Shown here: positions 5,513 to 5,586 of the stretch, piece by piece
Layout of the letters: the number at the start of each line of letters is the position of its first letter
Position numbering within the stretch: position 1 is the stretch's first letter
Assembly: GCA_023230795.1 (NCBI GenBank)
Contig: JALNWR010000170.1
Location: 1-5,586, forward strand
Length of the DNA stretch: 5,586 nt
Reading direction: 5' to 3'
Source of the DNA: Candidatus Cloacimonadota bacterium
GTDB lineage: Bacteria > Cloacimonadota > Cloacimonadia > Cloacimonadales > Cloacimonadaceae
Position numbers and translations under genes: made by a program
The notes under the pieces: model-generated
Told to the model about the DNA's origin: nothing
Databases searched by the model: none
What the model saw: the letters and a program-made list of their open reading frames with translations, nothing else

Positions 5513-5586
5513 TTGCTATCTGAAATGCCGTCCCTACAGGACTCTATAACCTTGTGTAGCTGTAGGTTGCTATCTAAAATGGCGTC
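5513..5586. repeat. 54-bp-period direct repeat, second copy cut by window end
   Basis: TTGCTATCTGAAATGCCGTC (5513-5532) recurs at 5567-5586 with two changes (G to A at the tenth base, C to G at the sixteenth), a period of 54. The second copy reaches the last base of the window, so the array may continue. Between copies lie CCTACAG (5533-5539) and CTGTAGG (5560-5566), a 7-bp perfect inverted pair with a 20-base loop. It looks like an intergenic repeat element rather than coding sequence. Confidence 0.7.

Larger units (their letters stand above)
5195..5586. other. repeat-bearing intergenic region after the helicase
   Basis: These 392 bases carry no convincing gene on either strand. They contain the 33-bp tandem repeat, its degenerate and inverted relatives, the minus-strand promoter, and the 54-bp-period repeat. 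A weak CTTTC/GAAAG pairing (5200-5204 with 5217-5221) just after the helicase stop has no T-run, so no intrinsic terminator for the operon is visible. From 5452 to 5512 nothing is recognised. Confidence 0.7.

Overview
The window reads as chromosomal DNA from a Gram-negative, diderm bacterium. Two lipoprotein-type signal peptides, one further signal peptide and a two-helix membrane protein of the DUF5683 type point that way. The protein style (TPR lipoprotein, DUF5683, a short fibronectin-III-like lipoprotein with an RDNPLDP motif after the cysteine) resembles the Fibrobacteres-Chlorobi-Bacteroidetes / Cloacimonadota part of the tree. That placement is inferred from protein style, not from a marker gene.

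Layout: positions 1-5194 are almost fully coding on the + strand as five closely packed genes. They are (1) the 3' part of an MBL-fold metallo-hydrolase, cut by the window start; (2) a 474-residue TPR-rich putative lipoprotein with a distinct C-terminal domain; (3) a DUF5683-like membrane protein of about 197 residues; (4) a 146-residue lipoprotein with an Fn3-like fold; and (5) a complete 726-residue PcrA/UvrD-type superfamily 1 helicase. Gaps are 24, 10 (with the preferred start) and 8 bases, then an ATGA stop/start overlap into the helicase, so this is very probably one operon with translational coupling at the end. Genes 2-4 look like an envelope module (two anchored lipoproteins and an inner-membrane partner). 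The helicase is a housekeeping DNA repair/replication enzyme that appears to share the transcript.

Positions 5195-5586 form an accessory-looking, repeat-bearing intergenic stretch. It holds a 33-bp tandem repeat (two full cores plus a partial copy), degenerate and inverted relatives of its core, and a second 54-bp-period repeat that runs off the window edge and shares a 16-base core (13 of 16) with the first. Facing back towards the helicase is a perfect consensus sigma70-type promoter (TTGACA, 16 bp, TATAAT) on the minus strand. It lies just upstream of a small minus-strand ORF in which the 33-bp repeat encodes an 11-residue repeat. Whether this makes a small protein, an antisense/noncoding RNA or nothing is the main open question. 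No tRNA, rRNA, CRISPR, transposase or convincing intrinsic terminator was seen.
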